Positions 8,278 through 16,587 of a DNA stretch of 34,154 nucleotides are shown one piece after another. This DNA comes from Spirochaetota bacterium. Lineage in GTDB: Bacteria > Spirochaetota > Spirochaetia > Treponematales > Rectinemataceae. The stretch lies in NCBI GenBank assembly GCA_026398595.1, contig JAPLSO010000066.1, positions 1 to 34,154 on the forward strand, in the 5' to 3' direction. Position numbers and translations under genes: made by a program. The notes under the pieces were generated by a model, which did not search any database, had not been told where the DNA came from, and saw only the letters and a program-made list of their open reading frames with translations. How positions within the stretch are numbered: the first letter of the stretch is position 1; the number at the start of each line of letters is the position of its first letter.

Positions 8278-10083
8278 TTATTTATACAACGGTCCCAGCG
8301 CGGCGCAAGCCCTGTAGTCGGACCCCTCTGGATCCATGCCGAAGGCCTTCCAGCAGCTCGGCCGGAAGATTCTATCCTCGGAGACGTTGTGCATGGCGAC
8401 AGGTATGCGCAGCATCGAGGCCAGGGTGACAAGATCGTCGCCGATGTGGCCATAGGAGATGGCGCCGTGGTTGGCCCCCCAGGCGGCCATCACCGAGTAC
8501 ACGTCCTTGAAGGGCCCTTTTCCGGTGAGCGTGGGGGCGAACCAGGTGGTCGGCCAGGTCGGATCGGTGCGCTTGTCCAGCTTCTCATGGACCGATTCGG
8601 GCAGGGTGGCGGTGAAGCCTTCGGCGATCTGGAGCATGGGGCCCAGGCCTTTCACTAGGTTGATCCTGGACATCGTGACGGGCATGCCGCCCTCGGTGAG
8701 GAAGTCGGAGGAATAGCCGCCGCCGCGGAAGTAGCCCAGGGAAGCGTATCTCCAGCTTGTCGCCTTCAGGCATTCCTTGGCGTCCTTGTCCGTGACCTCC
8801 CACCACTGCTTCATGACCGGCTTGCCGTTTTTGCGCTGCTTCCCGGTCCCGTCCATCGTCGTGGCGCCCGAGTTGATGAGGTGGATGAAGCCGTTGGCAG
8901 CGAGCCCTTCGGGCTTCCACCCGGTCACGCGCTCGACGGCCTCGGGACTCCAGTAGGTGCGCACGTCGGAGAATATCTGAGCGCGGCCTGTCAGCAGGTG
9001 GCCAAAGAGCATGGCCGCCCCGTTGAGGGAATCGTTCTCGGTGGCGAAGATGTAGGGCTCACGGATCCCGTTCCAATCGAAACTCGTGTTCAGAAGGGTC
9101 TCGAAGAAGTCGCCGTTGGGGGAGTGGTCGTTCCAGTGACGCTGACCCTGGAAGCCCGCCAGAATGGCGTTATGGCCCAGGGCCTCCTCGTCCAGGCCCT
9201 TACGGCGAAGGTCAGGGTTGCCCACCATCAGGTCGCGCATGATGAGGGTCATCTTGACGCAGGTCTCCCAGACCCTGTCCTTGCGCGCTCGCGAGTGCTG
9301 AATCTCGGGCGGGTTGTTGTCCGGGCCTTCAATGCAATATTCCTTGGTCCAGGCGAGGGCGCGCCTGTACTCGGCCTCGGAGTAGATCTTCTCCTCGAGG
9401 CGGCGCGTAATCTCGCTCATGTCCACATACTCGTTCCGCATACCCAGGTAGTCCTGGAAGAAGTCCGGGTCGACCGTGGATCCGGCGATGCCCATGGACA
9501 CGGAGCCGACCGAGAGATAGGACTTGCCTTGCATGGTCGCGGCGGCTATACCTGCGCGGGTAAAGCGCAGGATCTTTTCCGCGACATCGGCGGGAACCGT
9601 GCCGATGTCGGAAAGGTCCTTCACGTCATGTCCGTAGATGCCGAAGGCGGGCAAGCCCTTCTGGCTGTGGGCGGCAAGGACGGCGGCGAGGTAGACAGCT
9701 CCCGGCCTGTCCGTGCCGTTGAAGCCCCAGACCGCCTTGATGGTCTTGGTATCCATGTCCATGGTCTCTGAGCCGTAGCACCAGCAAGGCGTCACCGTCA
9801 GCGTGACCGCCACGCCCTCGCGCTCGAACTTGGCTTGGCAGGCCGCCGCCTCGGCGACGCCGCCGATCGTGGTATCGGCGATGACGCACTCGACGCTCTG
9901 GCCCGAGGGATGCCGCAGGTTTTCCGATATAAGCTTGGCGGCCGCGGCGGCCATGTCCATGGTGACCACTTCCAGACTTTCACGGACGCCTCGGCGGCGG
10001 CCGTCGATCACGGGTCGCAGGCCCACCTTAGGCAGGGAGCCTGAAAGCCTCGTCTTCGGTGCCTGAACTTGAAAATCCGACAT
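8278..10083 (-). CDS. fucI: L-fucose isomerase
   Basis: This 601-residue Mn-dependent isomerase converts L-fucose to L-fuculose; the family also acts on D-arabinose. Length is close to the 591 residues of the E. coli enzyme. The metal and catalytic residues are recognisable: E349 in [10 protein letters not shown]373 in I-F-S-D-V-R-T-Y-W, and H539 in [11 protein letters not shown], matching E337, D361 and H528 of E. coli with an 11-12 residue offset. The N-terminal P[20 protein letters not shown] motif is also typical. ATG at 10081-10083 is preceded by AGGAGG. It is the last gene of the seven-gene sugar operon, 82 bases after the LacI regulator, with a weak hairpin in between. Confidence 0.97.
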   Translation of the reverse strand: MSDFQVQAPKTRLSGSLPKVGLRPVIDGRRRGVRESLEVVTMDMAAAAAKLISENLRHPSGQSVECVIADTTIGGVAEAAACQAKFEREGVAVTLTVTPCWCYGSETMDMDTKTIKAVWGFNGTDRPGAVYLAAVLAAHSQKGLPAFGIYGHDVKDLSDIGTVPADVAEKILRFTRAGIAAATMQGKSYLSVGSVSMGIAGSTVDPDFFQDYLGMRNEYVDMSEITRRLEEKIYSEAEYRRALAWTKEYCIEGPDNNPPEIQHSRARKDRVWETCVKMTLIMRDLMVGNPDLRRKGLDEEALGHNAILAGFQGQRHWNDHSPNGDFFETLLNTSFDWNGIREPYIFATENDSLNGAAMLFGHLLTGRAQIFSDVRTYWSPEAVERVTGWKPEGLAANGFIHLINSGATTMDGTGKQRKNGKPVMKQWWEVTDKDAKECLKATSWRYASLGYFRGGGYSSDFLTEGGMPVTMSRINLVKGLGPMLQIAEGFTATLPESVHEKLDKRTDPTWPTTWFAPTLTGKGPFKDVYSVMAAWGANHGAISYGHIGDDLVTLASMLRIPVAMHNVSEDRIFRPSCWKAFGMDPEGSDYRACAALGPLYK

Positions 10084-10165
10084 AGGAAAACCTCCTTTCT
10101 GAACTTCAGGCGGTGTAAAAAGCCGCCCTTCATGACGCCTTTCCCTCGCGGGTCCCGGCGATTAT

Positions 10166-11203
10166 TCACGCTATCGTCATCGATGTCCAAGGTTTGATCT
10201 CATGACGGATGAGCCGCGTCTTGAGCCTCAGGGTCTCGGGACTGGAGTCCGGATCGTCTATTCGCTTCAGGATAAGCTTGGCTGCCAGCTTGCCCATCTC
10301 GGCCATCGACTGCTGGACCGCGTATCTGCAGTTGCGTAAAAGAGGAGAGTAGGGCATTTCGTCGAAGGCGGCTATCACGATCCTCCCCGCCCGCTCGCTG
10401 CGCTCGGAGAGGAGATAGTTGGTCGCCCCGATATGGGTGAAGGCGTTGACCAAAAACCAGGCGTCCGGCGAATTGTTATTCTTCATCATCTCTTCCATGG
10501 CATGGTAACCGAAGGGCAGGGTAGGGGGGCCGAAGCGGATGAATTCTTCCTCGAGGGGAATGCCAGCCTCCTTGAGAGCCCGGCAGTAGCCGGTGAAACG
10601 TTCGGTCGAGGTCGATATCTCCGATTTTCCGCCTATGAAGCCGATCCGCCTGCTGCCATCCAAGGTCAGGGCTTTTGTGGCCTCATAAGCTCCGCCCTCG
10701 TTGTCCGACAGAACCGAATCGGCCTCCATGTCCATCACGGTGCGGTCGACGAAGACGATGGGGATGCCGAAATCCTTAAGGAAGGCGAAATGGCTTCCCT
10801 TATTCGTCGCCGGTATCATCACGATGCCGTCGACGAGGCGCTCGGCCAGGTGTCGCAGGCGCTTGGCCTCCTCCTCGGGCGAATCGTGGGACACGGAGAC
10901 GACAAGGGAGTAGCCATGGGCCGAGAGTTCCCGGTCGAGGCTCTCCGCTATGTACATGAAAAAGTCGCCCGAGAGGTCGGGCGCCATGATCCCTATAGTC
11001 TTGGTCCTCGAGGTCTTAAGGCTGCGTGCGACGAAATTGACCTTGTAACCGAGGGCATCCATGGCCATAAGCACCTTGGATCGCGTCGACCCAGTCACCT
11101 TGCTGTCGTCGTTGAGCACGCGCGAGACGGTGGCCGTCGAGACTCCGGCATGGAAGGCGACATCCCTGATTGTCGCGCTCCTGCGACCCGGCTGGGATAC
11201 CAT
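10166..11203 (-). CDS. LacI-family transcriptional regulator of the fucose/arabinose-type operon
   Basis: This 345-residue regulator has an N-terminal helix-turn-helix at residues 11-30 (T-I-R-D-V-A-F-H-A-G-V-S-T-A-T-V-S-R-V-L), a hinge helix L-G-Y-K-V-N-F-V-A-R-S-L and a periplasmic-binding-protein-like effector domain (G-I-M-A-P-D-L-S-G-D-F-F near residue 71). It starts seven bases after fucU and precedes fucI in the same operon, so it probably senses the imported sugar or its phosphate and represses its own operon. A near-palindrome with a central CG at 16293-16308, at the head of the operon, is the likely operator. Confidence 0.93.
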   Translation of the reverse strand: MVSQPGRRSATIRDVAFHAGVSTATVSRVLNDDSKVTGSTRSKVLMAMDALGYKVNFVARSLKTSRTKTIGIMAPDLSGDFFMYIAESLDRELSAHGYSLVVSVSHDSPEEEAKRLRHLAERLVDGIVMIPATNKGSHFAFLKDFGIPIVFVDRTVMDMEADSVLSDNEGGAYEATKALTLDGSRRIGFIGGKSEISTSTERFTGYCRALKEAGIPLEEEFIRFGPPTLPFGYHAMEEMMKNNNSPDAWFLVNAFTHIGATNYLLSERSERAGRIVIAAFDEMPYSPLLRNCRYAVQQSMAEMGKLAAKLILKRIDDPDSSPETLRLKTRLIRHEIKPWTSMTIA

Positions 11204-11210
11204 GGCTTTC

Positions 11211-11648
11211 TCAGCGCTTCACGGGGATGACACCCTTCTTGAGGATGATGTTCCCGTAGGGCACCGTCTCTCCCGTCATGACGACCGCGAAGGCCTTTTT
11301 AGTCCTTTCATAGAAAGCGAAGCGCTCCATCCGCGCGATGGGCGGGGTAGCGGGCCAGTACTTGTCCACGACGGCCCGGTAGCTGTGCTCGACTTCAGGA
11401 TCCAGCTTGTCGCCGGGCACGGGCTGCATCATCACGAGAGGGGAATCCGCATAGGCGTCCAGGTTGATGAGCGCAAAAATGCCGTCTAGGAGATCGGGTA
11501 TCCGTAGACCGTCGGCGCGTACGACCCTCGAATTGAGGGCATCGCCCGTGAAGAAGGCGTCGGCGAGGACTATCTCGTCCCCATGTCCCATCCTGAAGAG
11601 GACGGAGAGCAGATCAGGGGAGATGCAGGGCTTGATGCCGATGAGCAT
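11211..11648 (-). CDS. fucU: L-fucose mutarotase (RbsD/FucU family)
   Basis: This 145-residue cytosolic enzyme interconverts the alpha and beta anomers of a sugar so that the isomerase receives the right form. The family signature L-F-R-M-G-H-G-D-E-I-V-L-A-D-A lies at residues 17-31, and the C-terminal F-A-V-V-M-T-G-E-T-V-P-Y-G-N-I-I-L-K-K-G-V near 118-138. Length and motifs fit FucU better than RbsD. Its start overlaps the end of the kinase gene by 35 bases, so translation is probably coupled. Direct association with fucI supports the fucose-type assignment. Confidence 0.93.
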   Translation of the reverse strand: MLIGIKPCISPDLLSVLFRMGHGDEIVLADAFFTGDALNSRVVRADGLRIPDLLDGIFALINLDAYADSPLVMMQPVPGDKLDPEVEHSYRAVVDKYWPATPPIARMERFAFYERTKKAFAVVMTGETVPYGNIILKKGVIPVKR

Positions 11649-12630
11649 GGTTTCCTCCTTGCGGCTTTAAGACGGCAAGCGTGTCAGGATATGCGGCTTT
11701 CAGTTCGGCCAGGCTGGGCGGCTCGGCTCCCTCCCTGGCGCAGTCCATGGCGGCTGCGGCCGAAGCGAAGTAAAGAAGCCCTTCCAGTTCAGTCTTGCCC
11801 AAGGCCGCGAGTTCGACCCGCGACGATACGCCGTTGATGTCCAGGGCCGCCAAAACGGCGGCGTGAAAGGTGTCCCCCGCGCCGATGGTGTCGACAACCT
11901 CCGCTTGGACGGCAGGAACCTCGACCTTGTATCGCTTGGTTGCGGCCAGGCTTCCTCTCTCCCCCTTCGTCAGGAAGACGAGTTCCACGCCCAGCCCCAG
12001 AATATGGGAAACGACGCCCCATAAGTCGGCGGTGCCGTACAACCATTCTAGATCGCTGTCCGAAGCCTTGAGGATCGCGCTGGAGGCGCAGAGGGCTTCG
12101 AAGGTTTTAAGGTATTTATCCTTGTCCGGAATGAGTGAAGGCCGGACATTCGGATCCAAACTGACGAGACGTTTGTCGTGCTCGCGGTCGACGAGGGCGA
12201 GTATCGCGCTCGCCTCGGGCTCCATGACCAGGGATATGGAGCCGACGAGGAGGAAACGTGCCTCCTCGGGGAGCGATGAAGGCAGATCGGCGACCATCAA
12301 AGAGCGGTCGGCCGCTCCCTCGGAATAGAAGGCGTACCGGGCTTCGCCCGATGGGCTCTTCTCGACGAAGGCCAGGAGGACCGGGCGGTTCACCCTGAGG
12401 AGAAAATCCGTGCCTACGCCGTTGTCCTTGAGGCGGCCGAAGAGTTTGTCGCCCAGGAAATCGGAGGCCATGGCGCCGAGGAACTGGACATCGGCCCCGA
12501 GGCGGGCCGCCGCTATCGCGCTCGTGTAGGGACAGCCCCCGGGAGCCAGCCTGAAACCACCGTAGGGACGGCCCGGGCTTTGCTCGAGCGGGACCATGTC
12601 GATGAGATTCTCTCCGCAGCAGATGATCAC
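11614..12630 (-). CDS. PfkB-family carbohydrate kinase (candidate ketose kinase of the fuc operon)
   Basis: This 338-residue kinase is of the ribokinase/fructokinase type: C-G-E-N-L-I-D-M-V near the N-terminus, G-G-C-P-Y-T-S-A-I-A-A-A-R-L-G sugar-binding region at 31-45, L-D-P-N-V-R-P at 158-164, and the catalytic D-T-I-G-A-G-D-T-F at 247-255 (D253 the base). The GTG start at 12628-12630 has GGAG seven bases upstream. It sits between the sugar-binding protein and fucU, exactly where a ketose kinase is needed after FucI. FucK belongs to the unrelated FGGY family, so this would be a non-homologous replacement. Substrate is inferred from context only; fructokinase activity is the default alternative. 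Confidence 0.88.
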   Translation of the reverse strand: MIICCGENLIDMVPLEQSPGRPYGGFRLAPGGCPYTSAIAAARLGADVQFLGAMASDFLGDKLFGRLKDNGVGTDFLLRVNRPVLLAFVEKSPSGEARYAFYSEGAADRSLMVADLPSSLPEEARFLLVGSISLVMEPEASAILALVDREHDKRLVSLDPNVRPSLIPDKDKYLKTFEALCASSAILKASDSDLEWLYGTADLWGVVSHILGLGVELVFLTKGERGSLAATKRYKVEVPAVQAEVVDTIGAGDTFHAAVLAALDINGVSSRVELAALGKTELEGLLYFASAAAAMDCAREGAEPPSLAELKAAYPDTLAVLKPQGGNHAHRHQALHLP

Positions 12631-12654
12631 GGCGCGACTCCAAAAAGTAAAGGA

Positions 12655-12693
12655 GGCGGCGCCCCCGGCCTCGGGGCCTTCAGGGGCGCCGCC
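12655..12693 (-). terminator. Strong hairpin between binding-protein gene and kinase gene
   Basis: Perfect 11-bp arms (GGCGGCGCCCC at 12655-12665, GGGGCGCCGCC at 12683-12693) enclose a loop that can itself fold (GGCC twice). On the minus strand it is followed by TCCTTTACTTTTTGG, a broken U-tract. It probably acts as a partial terminator or 3' stabiliser, raising binding-protein expression over the downstream enzymes. Confidence 0.7.
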
Positions 12694-12717
12694 CTCATCG
12701 ATTTTGTGACAAAAGGC

Positions 12718-13665
12718 TCACTGATACAGAACGGCCGCGACCTTGGGATCGTCGATGTTCGTCTTGTCGTAGTAGTAGAAGCCGGTGTCGACGATTTTCG
12801 GCAGCTTTTCGCCCTTGAGGGCCTTGATCGCGCTCTCTACCGTCTTGTAGCCGATGCCGACCGGGTTCTGGGTGATGGCGCCAGCCATATCGCCGGCGCG
12901 GATGGCGGCGATCTGCTGGGCGCCGGAGTCATAGCCGATGACCACGATCTTGCCGATCTTCTTCATTTCCTTGACGCCGTTCATGACGCCGATGGCAGAG
13001 CCTTCGTTCGCGCCGAAGTATCCCTTGAGATTCGGGTGGGACTGGATAACCGCCTTGGCGAGATCGGTGGACTTCAGGTGGTCGCCTTCGCCGTACTGGA
13101 CCGAGACGATGGTGATCTTGGGATATTTCGCCTTCATCCTGTTGACGAAGCCGTCGCGGCGGTCGATGCCGGTGCGGCTGGTCTGGTCGTGGACGATGAC
13201 GGCTACTTCGCCTTGACCGCCGATGAGCTTGGCCATCATGTCGGCTGCGTAAGCGGCGGCGGCGATGTTATCGGTCGCGCAGGTGGTGACGGGGATGTCG
13301 CTGTCGACGCCGGAGTCGAAGGCGATGATGGGAATGCCGGCGGCTTTGGCTTTCTGCAGATAGGGAAGGGCGGCCTTGCTGTCGAGGGCGGCGAATCCGA
13401 TGGCCGCGGGCTTCTTGGCCAGGGCTGCGGAGAGCATATCGATCTGCTTGTCGACCATGGTCTCAGACTCCGGGCCTTCGAAGGTGATGTTGACCTTGAA
13501 GTCCTTGGCAGCCTGCTCGGCACCTTGCTTGACGGCCTGCCAGAACTGGTGCTGGAAGCCTTTCGAGATCAGGGGAATGTACAGCGTCGCTTGAGCGAAT
13601 ACCCCGGATACGGTGACCAACAGCATTGCTACGATCAGGCTCGCGACGAGCTTTCTGTTCTTCAT
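12718..13665 (-). CDS. RbsB-like sugar-binding periplasmic protein
   Basis: This 315-residue receptor of the second CUT2 importer has a signal peptide (M-K-N-R-K then hydrophobic residues, cleavage near V-F-A-Q, residue 24). The peripla_BP_4 fold shows Y-I-P-L-I-S-K-G-F-Q-H-Q-F-W at the first ligand segment, then G-I-P-I-I-A-F-D-S-G-V-D near residue 115 and G-Y-F-G-A-N-E-G-S-A-I-G-V near 215. This resembles RbsB and related pentose or deoxyhexose receptors. ATG at 13663-13665 follows AAGGAGG. It is the third gene of the operon after ATPase and permease; the fucI/fucU genes downstream suggest L-fucose, D-arabinose or a similar sugar, though the sequence alone does not fix the ligand. Confidence 0.92.
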   Translation of the reverse strand: MKNRKLVASLIVAMLLVTVSGVFAQATLYIPLISKGFQHQFWQAVKQGAEQAAKDFKVNITFEGPESETMVDKQIDMLSAALAKKPAAIGFAALDSKAALPYLQKAKAAGIPIIAFDSGVDSDIPVTTCATDNIAAAAYAADMMAKLIGGQGEVAVIVHDQTSRTGIDRRDGFVNRMKAKYPKITIVSVQYGEGDHLKSTDLAKAVIQSHPNLKGYFGANEGSAIGVMNGVKEMKKIGKIVVIGYDSGAQQIAAIRAGDMAGAITQNPVGIGYKTVESAIKALKGEKLPKIVDTGFYYYDKTNIDDPKVAAVLYQ

Positions 13666-13687
13666 AGCAACCTCCTTGCAAAACTTT

Positions 13688-13708
13688 CCGGTTCCCTAAC
13701 GGGACCGG
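13688..13708 (-). terminator. Hairpin between permease and binding-protein genes
   Basis: Arms CCGGT(T)CCC (13688-13696) and GGGACCGG (13701-13708) pair with one bulged T and a four-base loop TAAC. It lies between the permease stop and the AAGGAGG of the binding-protein gene, so it may be an RNA processing or stabilising element rather than a terminator. Confidence 0.4.
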
Positions 13709-13723
13709 TGTAAACCAAAGCAA

Positions 13724-14722
13724 TTATTTCCTGCGGCGCAGAATGTCGAGGTACACCGCGAAGATGATGATGATGCCCGTCGACACGATCTGCCATTCCT
13801 GCGGGACCGATAGAATGCGCAGACCGTTCGTCAGCGTGCTGATGATGAAGGCGCCGATTATCGTTCCAATGATGGTTCCCTCGCCGCCCGACATCGAGGT
13901 GCCGCCGATGACGACAGCCGCGATGGCGTCGAGTTCGTAACCCTGGCCAAGCGCGGGCTGGGCCGAATTCAACCTGGAACCGATCAGGATGCCGGCGATA
14001 CCGACGATAGCTCCGCAGAAAGCATAGGCCGCTATCTTCCAGCGATCGGTGTTGATACCCGAAAGACGGGCCGCTTCCTCGTTGGAGCCAATCGCGAAGA
14101 TGTAGCGGCCGAAGGTCGTCTTGTTCAAGACGATGGCCGCGATTATCGCCACGACGAATAATATGATGACCGCGTTGGGTATCTGGAATTCCTCGCTGAA
14201 GTTGAGCAGGGAGCCCATGGAAATCTGGCTGAAGATCGGCGCGTCGGTGAAGTAGATAGGCTTGGAATGGGCGATGATGAGGGAAAGCCCCTTCGTCAGC
14301 ATATTCATGCCCAGCGTGGCGATAAAGGGCGGAAGTTTGAGCTTCGCGACCATGACGCCGGAAATGCCTCCGCAGACGATGCCGATCAGAATGGCTACCA
14401 GCACCCCCGCGAAAATGGGCAGATGCCAATTGACGATAGTCTGCGCGGACATGACCGCGGTCAAGGTCATCATCGTGCCGATGGACAGGTCGATGCCGCC
14501 CGTGATGATGACGAAACTGACGCCCACGGCCAGTACGCCGTTGACAGCGGTCGCCAGCATGATGGCGATGATGTTGCTGGGCTGGAAAAAGTTGGGCGAG
14601 GCAATCGAGAATCCCACGATGAGGATCACAAGGCTGGAAAATGCGAGGATCTTCTGCTTCGCCTGCGCGGAACCGCTGTTTGCCTTAGTTTTAACGGCCG
14701 TTGTACCGATCGTTTCTGACAT
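13724..14722 (-). CDS. RbsC-like sugar ABC transporter permease
   Basis: This roughly 332-residue inner-membrane permease belongs to the BPD_transp_2 family. Landmarks are F-V-I-I-T-G-G-I-D-L-S-I-G-T-M-M near residue 80, K-L-K-L-P-P-F-I-A-T-L-G-M-N near 132 and G-G-T-S-M-S-G-G-E-G-T-I-I-G near 275. Length matches RbsC (about 320) and is shorter than the GguB-type permease at 1959-3131. The ATG at 14720-14722 has AAGGA six bases away; an in-frame ATG at 14738-14740 overlaps the ATPase stop as ATGA and would add six residues. It forms the pore with the adjacent RbsA-type ATPase. Confidence 0.93.
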   Translation of the reverse strand: MSETIGTTAVKTKANSGSAQAKQKILAFSSLVILIVGFSIASPNFFQPSNIIAIMLATAVNGVLAVGVSFVIITGGIDLSIGTMMTLTAVMSAQTIVNWHLPIFAGVLVAILIGIVCGGISGVMVAKLKLPPFIATLGMNMLTKGLSLIIAHSKPIYFTDAPIFSQISMGSLLNFSEEFQIPNAVIILFVVAIIAAIVLNKTTFGRYIFAIGSNEEAARLSGINTDRWKIAAYAFCGAIVGIAGILIGSRLNSAQPALGQGYELDAIAAVVIGGTSMSGGEGTIIGTIIGAFIISTLTNGLRILSVPQEWQIVSTGIIIIFAVYLDILRRRK

Positions 14723-14736
14723 ATTTTTTCCTTGGC

Positions 14737-16260
14737 TCATTTGTTGGCTGCCTTGACTATCGTTTCGCGCTGGGTGGCGAGCCTCATGATCTTTTCCTGG
14801 GTGGCTTCGGAAGCCGAAAGCTCACCCGTGATCCGTCCTTCGCACATCACGATGATCCTGTGGCTCAGCTTCAGGATTTCCGGCAATTCCGAGGAGATCA
14901 TGATGATCGTTTTACCTGCCGCGGCGAGGTCGTTGAGGAGGGCGTAGATCTCCTGTTTGGCGCCGATGTCGATGCCTCGCGTCGGTTCATCGAAGAAGAG
15001 GATGTCGCAGTTTCGGATCAGCCATTTCGCGACGACAACCTTCTGCTGGTTGCCGCCGGAAAGGAACTTCAGCTTCTGCTGGAGGCTGGGTGTCTTGATC
15101 GAGAGCTTCTCGACTTTTTCTTGGGCTGCCTTCCTGATTTCCTTGTTTTTCACGAAACCCGCGAAGCCGGTAAATTGCTTCATCGAAGCCAAGGCCGAAT
15201 TCGCTTCCACGTCCATACCGAGGGCGACGCCGTAACGCTTCCTGTCCTCGGAGAGGTAACCGATGCCATGCCTAACGGCGTCGCTGGGGCGTCGGATGTT
15301 CACCTTCTTTCCGTTCACCCGGACTTCGCCCGAATCGATGGGGTCGGCGCCGAAGATCGCGCGGGCCGCCTCTGTCCTGCCTGCTCCCATGAGGCCGGCA
15401 AACCCGAGGATCTCCCCCTTCCTGGCTTCGAAGTTGATATCCTTGAGCACATCGCCATGGTTCAGCCCCTTGACTTCGAAGACGACGGGCCTGTTGGCGG
15501 AAAGGTTCACCTGGGGGGCGCTCGCGTCGATCGTACGGCCCACCATCAGGGCGATGATATAATCGAGGTTGGTGTCCCCGGCTTTGAGCGTGTCGATGTA
15601 CTGGCCGTCGCGCATCACCGTAATACGGTCGGAAATCTTGAAGAGCTCGTCCATGCGATGGGAGATGTAGATGATAGCGACCCCTTTGCTTCGCAGGTCG
15701 CGGATGATGGTAAAGAGTTCCTCGATCTCCGCGTCGTTAAGTGAGGCTGTCGGTTCATCCATGATGAGGACGCGGGCGTCGTAGGAGAGGGCCTTCACGA
15801 TTTCGACCATCTGCTGCTTGGCTATGGTGAGTTTGGCTATCTTCACGCGGGGGTCTATATCCATCTTGAGCAACGCGAAGAGCTCGCTGGCCTTCTCATT
15901 GAGCTTTTTCTCGTCCAGGAAGATGCCGAAGGCGCTCTTGGGTTCGCGGCCGATGAAGATGTTCTGCGCTGCCGTGAGGTGGTTCATCAGGTTGAGTTCC
16001 TGATGGATGATCGATATCCCCAGGCGCTGGGCAGTCTTGGGATTGGGGACCTCCACCGGTTTGCCGTCGAGGAGAATCTCGCCCGAATCCTTCTGATATA
16101 CCCCCGATAGCACCTTCATGAGTGTGGATTTGCCTGCTCCATTTTCCCCGACCAGGGTGTGTACTTCGCCTGGAAACAGGTCGAAATGCACATCTTTCAG
16201 GGCGTGAACTCCGGGGAAGGATTTGTTCAGGTTTCTGACAACAATGATGGGTTCAGCCAA
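14737..16260 (-). CDS. RbsA-like sugar ABC transporter ATPase
   Basis: This roughly 507-residue tandem ATPase drives the second CUT2 importer. Domain one has Walker [10 protein letters not shown] at residues 38-46, a signature L-T-I-A-K-Q-Q-M variant and [10 protein letters not shown]. Domain two has the degenerate [17 protein letters not shown] and [12 protein letters not shown]. The TTG at 16258-16260 is chosen because AAGGAG lies seven bases upstream; the longer frame from a TTG at 16285 would place that ribosome site inside the coding region. It is the first gene of the seven-gene operon and is preceded by a clear promoter and operator. Confidence 0.93.
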   Translation of the reverse strand: MAEPIIVVRNLNKSFPGVHALKDVHFDLFPGEVHTLVGENGAGKSTLMKVLSGVYQKDSGEILLDGKPVEVPNPKTAQRLGISIIHQELNLMNHLTAAQNIFIGREPKSAFGIFLDEKKLNEKASELFALLKMDIDPRVKIAKLTIAKQQMVEIVKALSYDARVLIMDEPTASLNDAEIEELFTIIRDLRSKGVAIIYISHRMDELFKISDRITVMRDGQYIDTLKAGDTNLDYIIALMVGRTIDASAPQVNLSANRPVVFEVKGLNHGDVLKDINFEARKGEILGFAGLMGAGRTEAARAIFGADPIDSGEVRVNGKKVNIRRPSDAVRHGIGYLSEDRKRYGVALGMDVEANSALASMKQFTGFAGFVKNKEIRKAAQEKVEKLSIKTPSLQQKLKFLSGGNQQKVVVAKWLIRNCDILFFDEPTRGIDIGAKQEIYALLNDLAAAGKTIIMISSELPEILKLSHRIIVMCEGRITGELSASEATQEKIMRLATQRETIVKAANK

Positions 16261-16292
16261 GAAACCACTCCTTGCAATCGTTTTCAAACTTA

Positions 16293-16308
16293 ATGTACAC
16301 GTTTACAT
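16293..16308. promoter_or_regulatory. Near-palindromic operator of LacI type
   Basis: ATGTACAC-GTTTACAT is a 16-bp inverted repeat with one mismatched pair and a central CG, flanked symmetrically by TTA and TAA. LacI-family operators are typically even-length palindromes with a central CG. It lies 13 bases downstream of the -10, where a bound repressor would block transcription. The LacI-family gene of this same operon (10166-11203) is the obvious partner. Confidence 0.65.
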
Positions 16309-16321
16309 AAGTTAGAACCCC

Positions 16322-16350
16322 ATTGTTTATCCACTTTTCGGATTTGTCAA
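16322..16350 (-). promoter_or_regulatory. Promoter of the sugar operon
   Basis: On the minus strand a perfect TTGACA (16345-16350), a 17-base spacer and AACAAT (16322-16327, four of six matches) are followed by the operator and then the TTG start at 16260. No other gene reads away from this site on the minus strand. Confidence 0.6.
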
Positions 16351-16371
16351 ATGAAAAATGAAAAAAAGCTG

Positions 16372-16408
16372 AGCCAATTTTAAAAGTCTGTCACTTTTAA
16401 AATTGGCT
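16372..16408 (-). terminator. Long hairpin with U-tract after the Gfo/Idh/MocA gene
   Basis: Sixteen-bp perfect arms (16372-16387 and 16393-16408, loop CTGTC) are followed on the minus strand by AGCTTTTTTTC and further T-rich sequence. This is the best rho-independent terminator in the window for a minus-strand gene and would separate the dehydrogenase gene from the sugar operon promoter. Confidence 0.65.
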
Positions 16409-16410
16409 TC

Positions 16411-16528
16411 GCATTTGCTCCGGTTTCGTAGAAACCGTGTGCAAATGCCGCAATAATAGGTAGCTCTTTCAAAAGTCGTCTGACTTTTAAAAGAGCCTCA
16501 GCTGTCGCGGAAAAATTCCGTGACAGCT
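16411..16528. repeat. Three further hairpins in the 327-bp gene-free stretch
   Basis: Next to the terminator hairpin lie three more. (i) GCATTTGC (16411-16418) pairs with GCAAATGC (16441-16448), enclosing CGGTTT/AAACCG (16421-16426, 16432-16437). (ii) 15-bp arms at 16463-16477 and 16482-16496 have one mismatch. (iii) 13-bp arms at 16500-16512 and 16516-16528 have one mismatch (G-U in RNA on one strand). Hairpin (ii) shares the AAAAGTC/GACTTTTAAAA core with the terminator hairpin, so the two look like copies. No open frame of note is present between 16309 and 16587. Confidence 0.6.
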
Positions 16529-16587
16529 TTCTCCTATTCCATGCCCGGATTGCCGATCCCGGGTCCGCTTAAGGGTGAAGAATCGGC

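Noticed and set aside
10109-10128. Hairpin between the LacI-type gene and fucI as a terminator
   Set aside because: The stem is only 5-6 bp with a run of T inside the loop rather than after the stem; probably not enough to stop transcription before fucI.
12580-13713. Plus-strand open frame of 377 codons opposite the RbsB-like gene
   Set aside because: Antisense shadow of a well-supported binding-protein gene; repeated G-D-D and V-D-A runs mirror the codon bias of the other strand.
14701-15744. Plus-strand open frame of 347 codons opposite the RbsA-like gene
   Set aside because: The opposite strand carries both complete ATP-binding domains with all motifs; this frame has no recognisable features or ribosome site.
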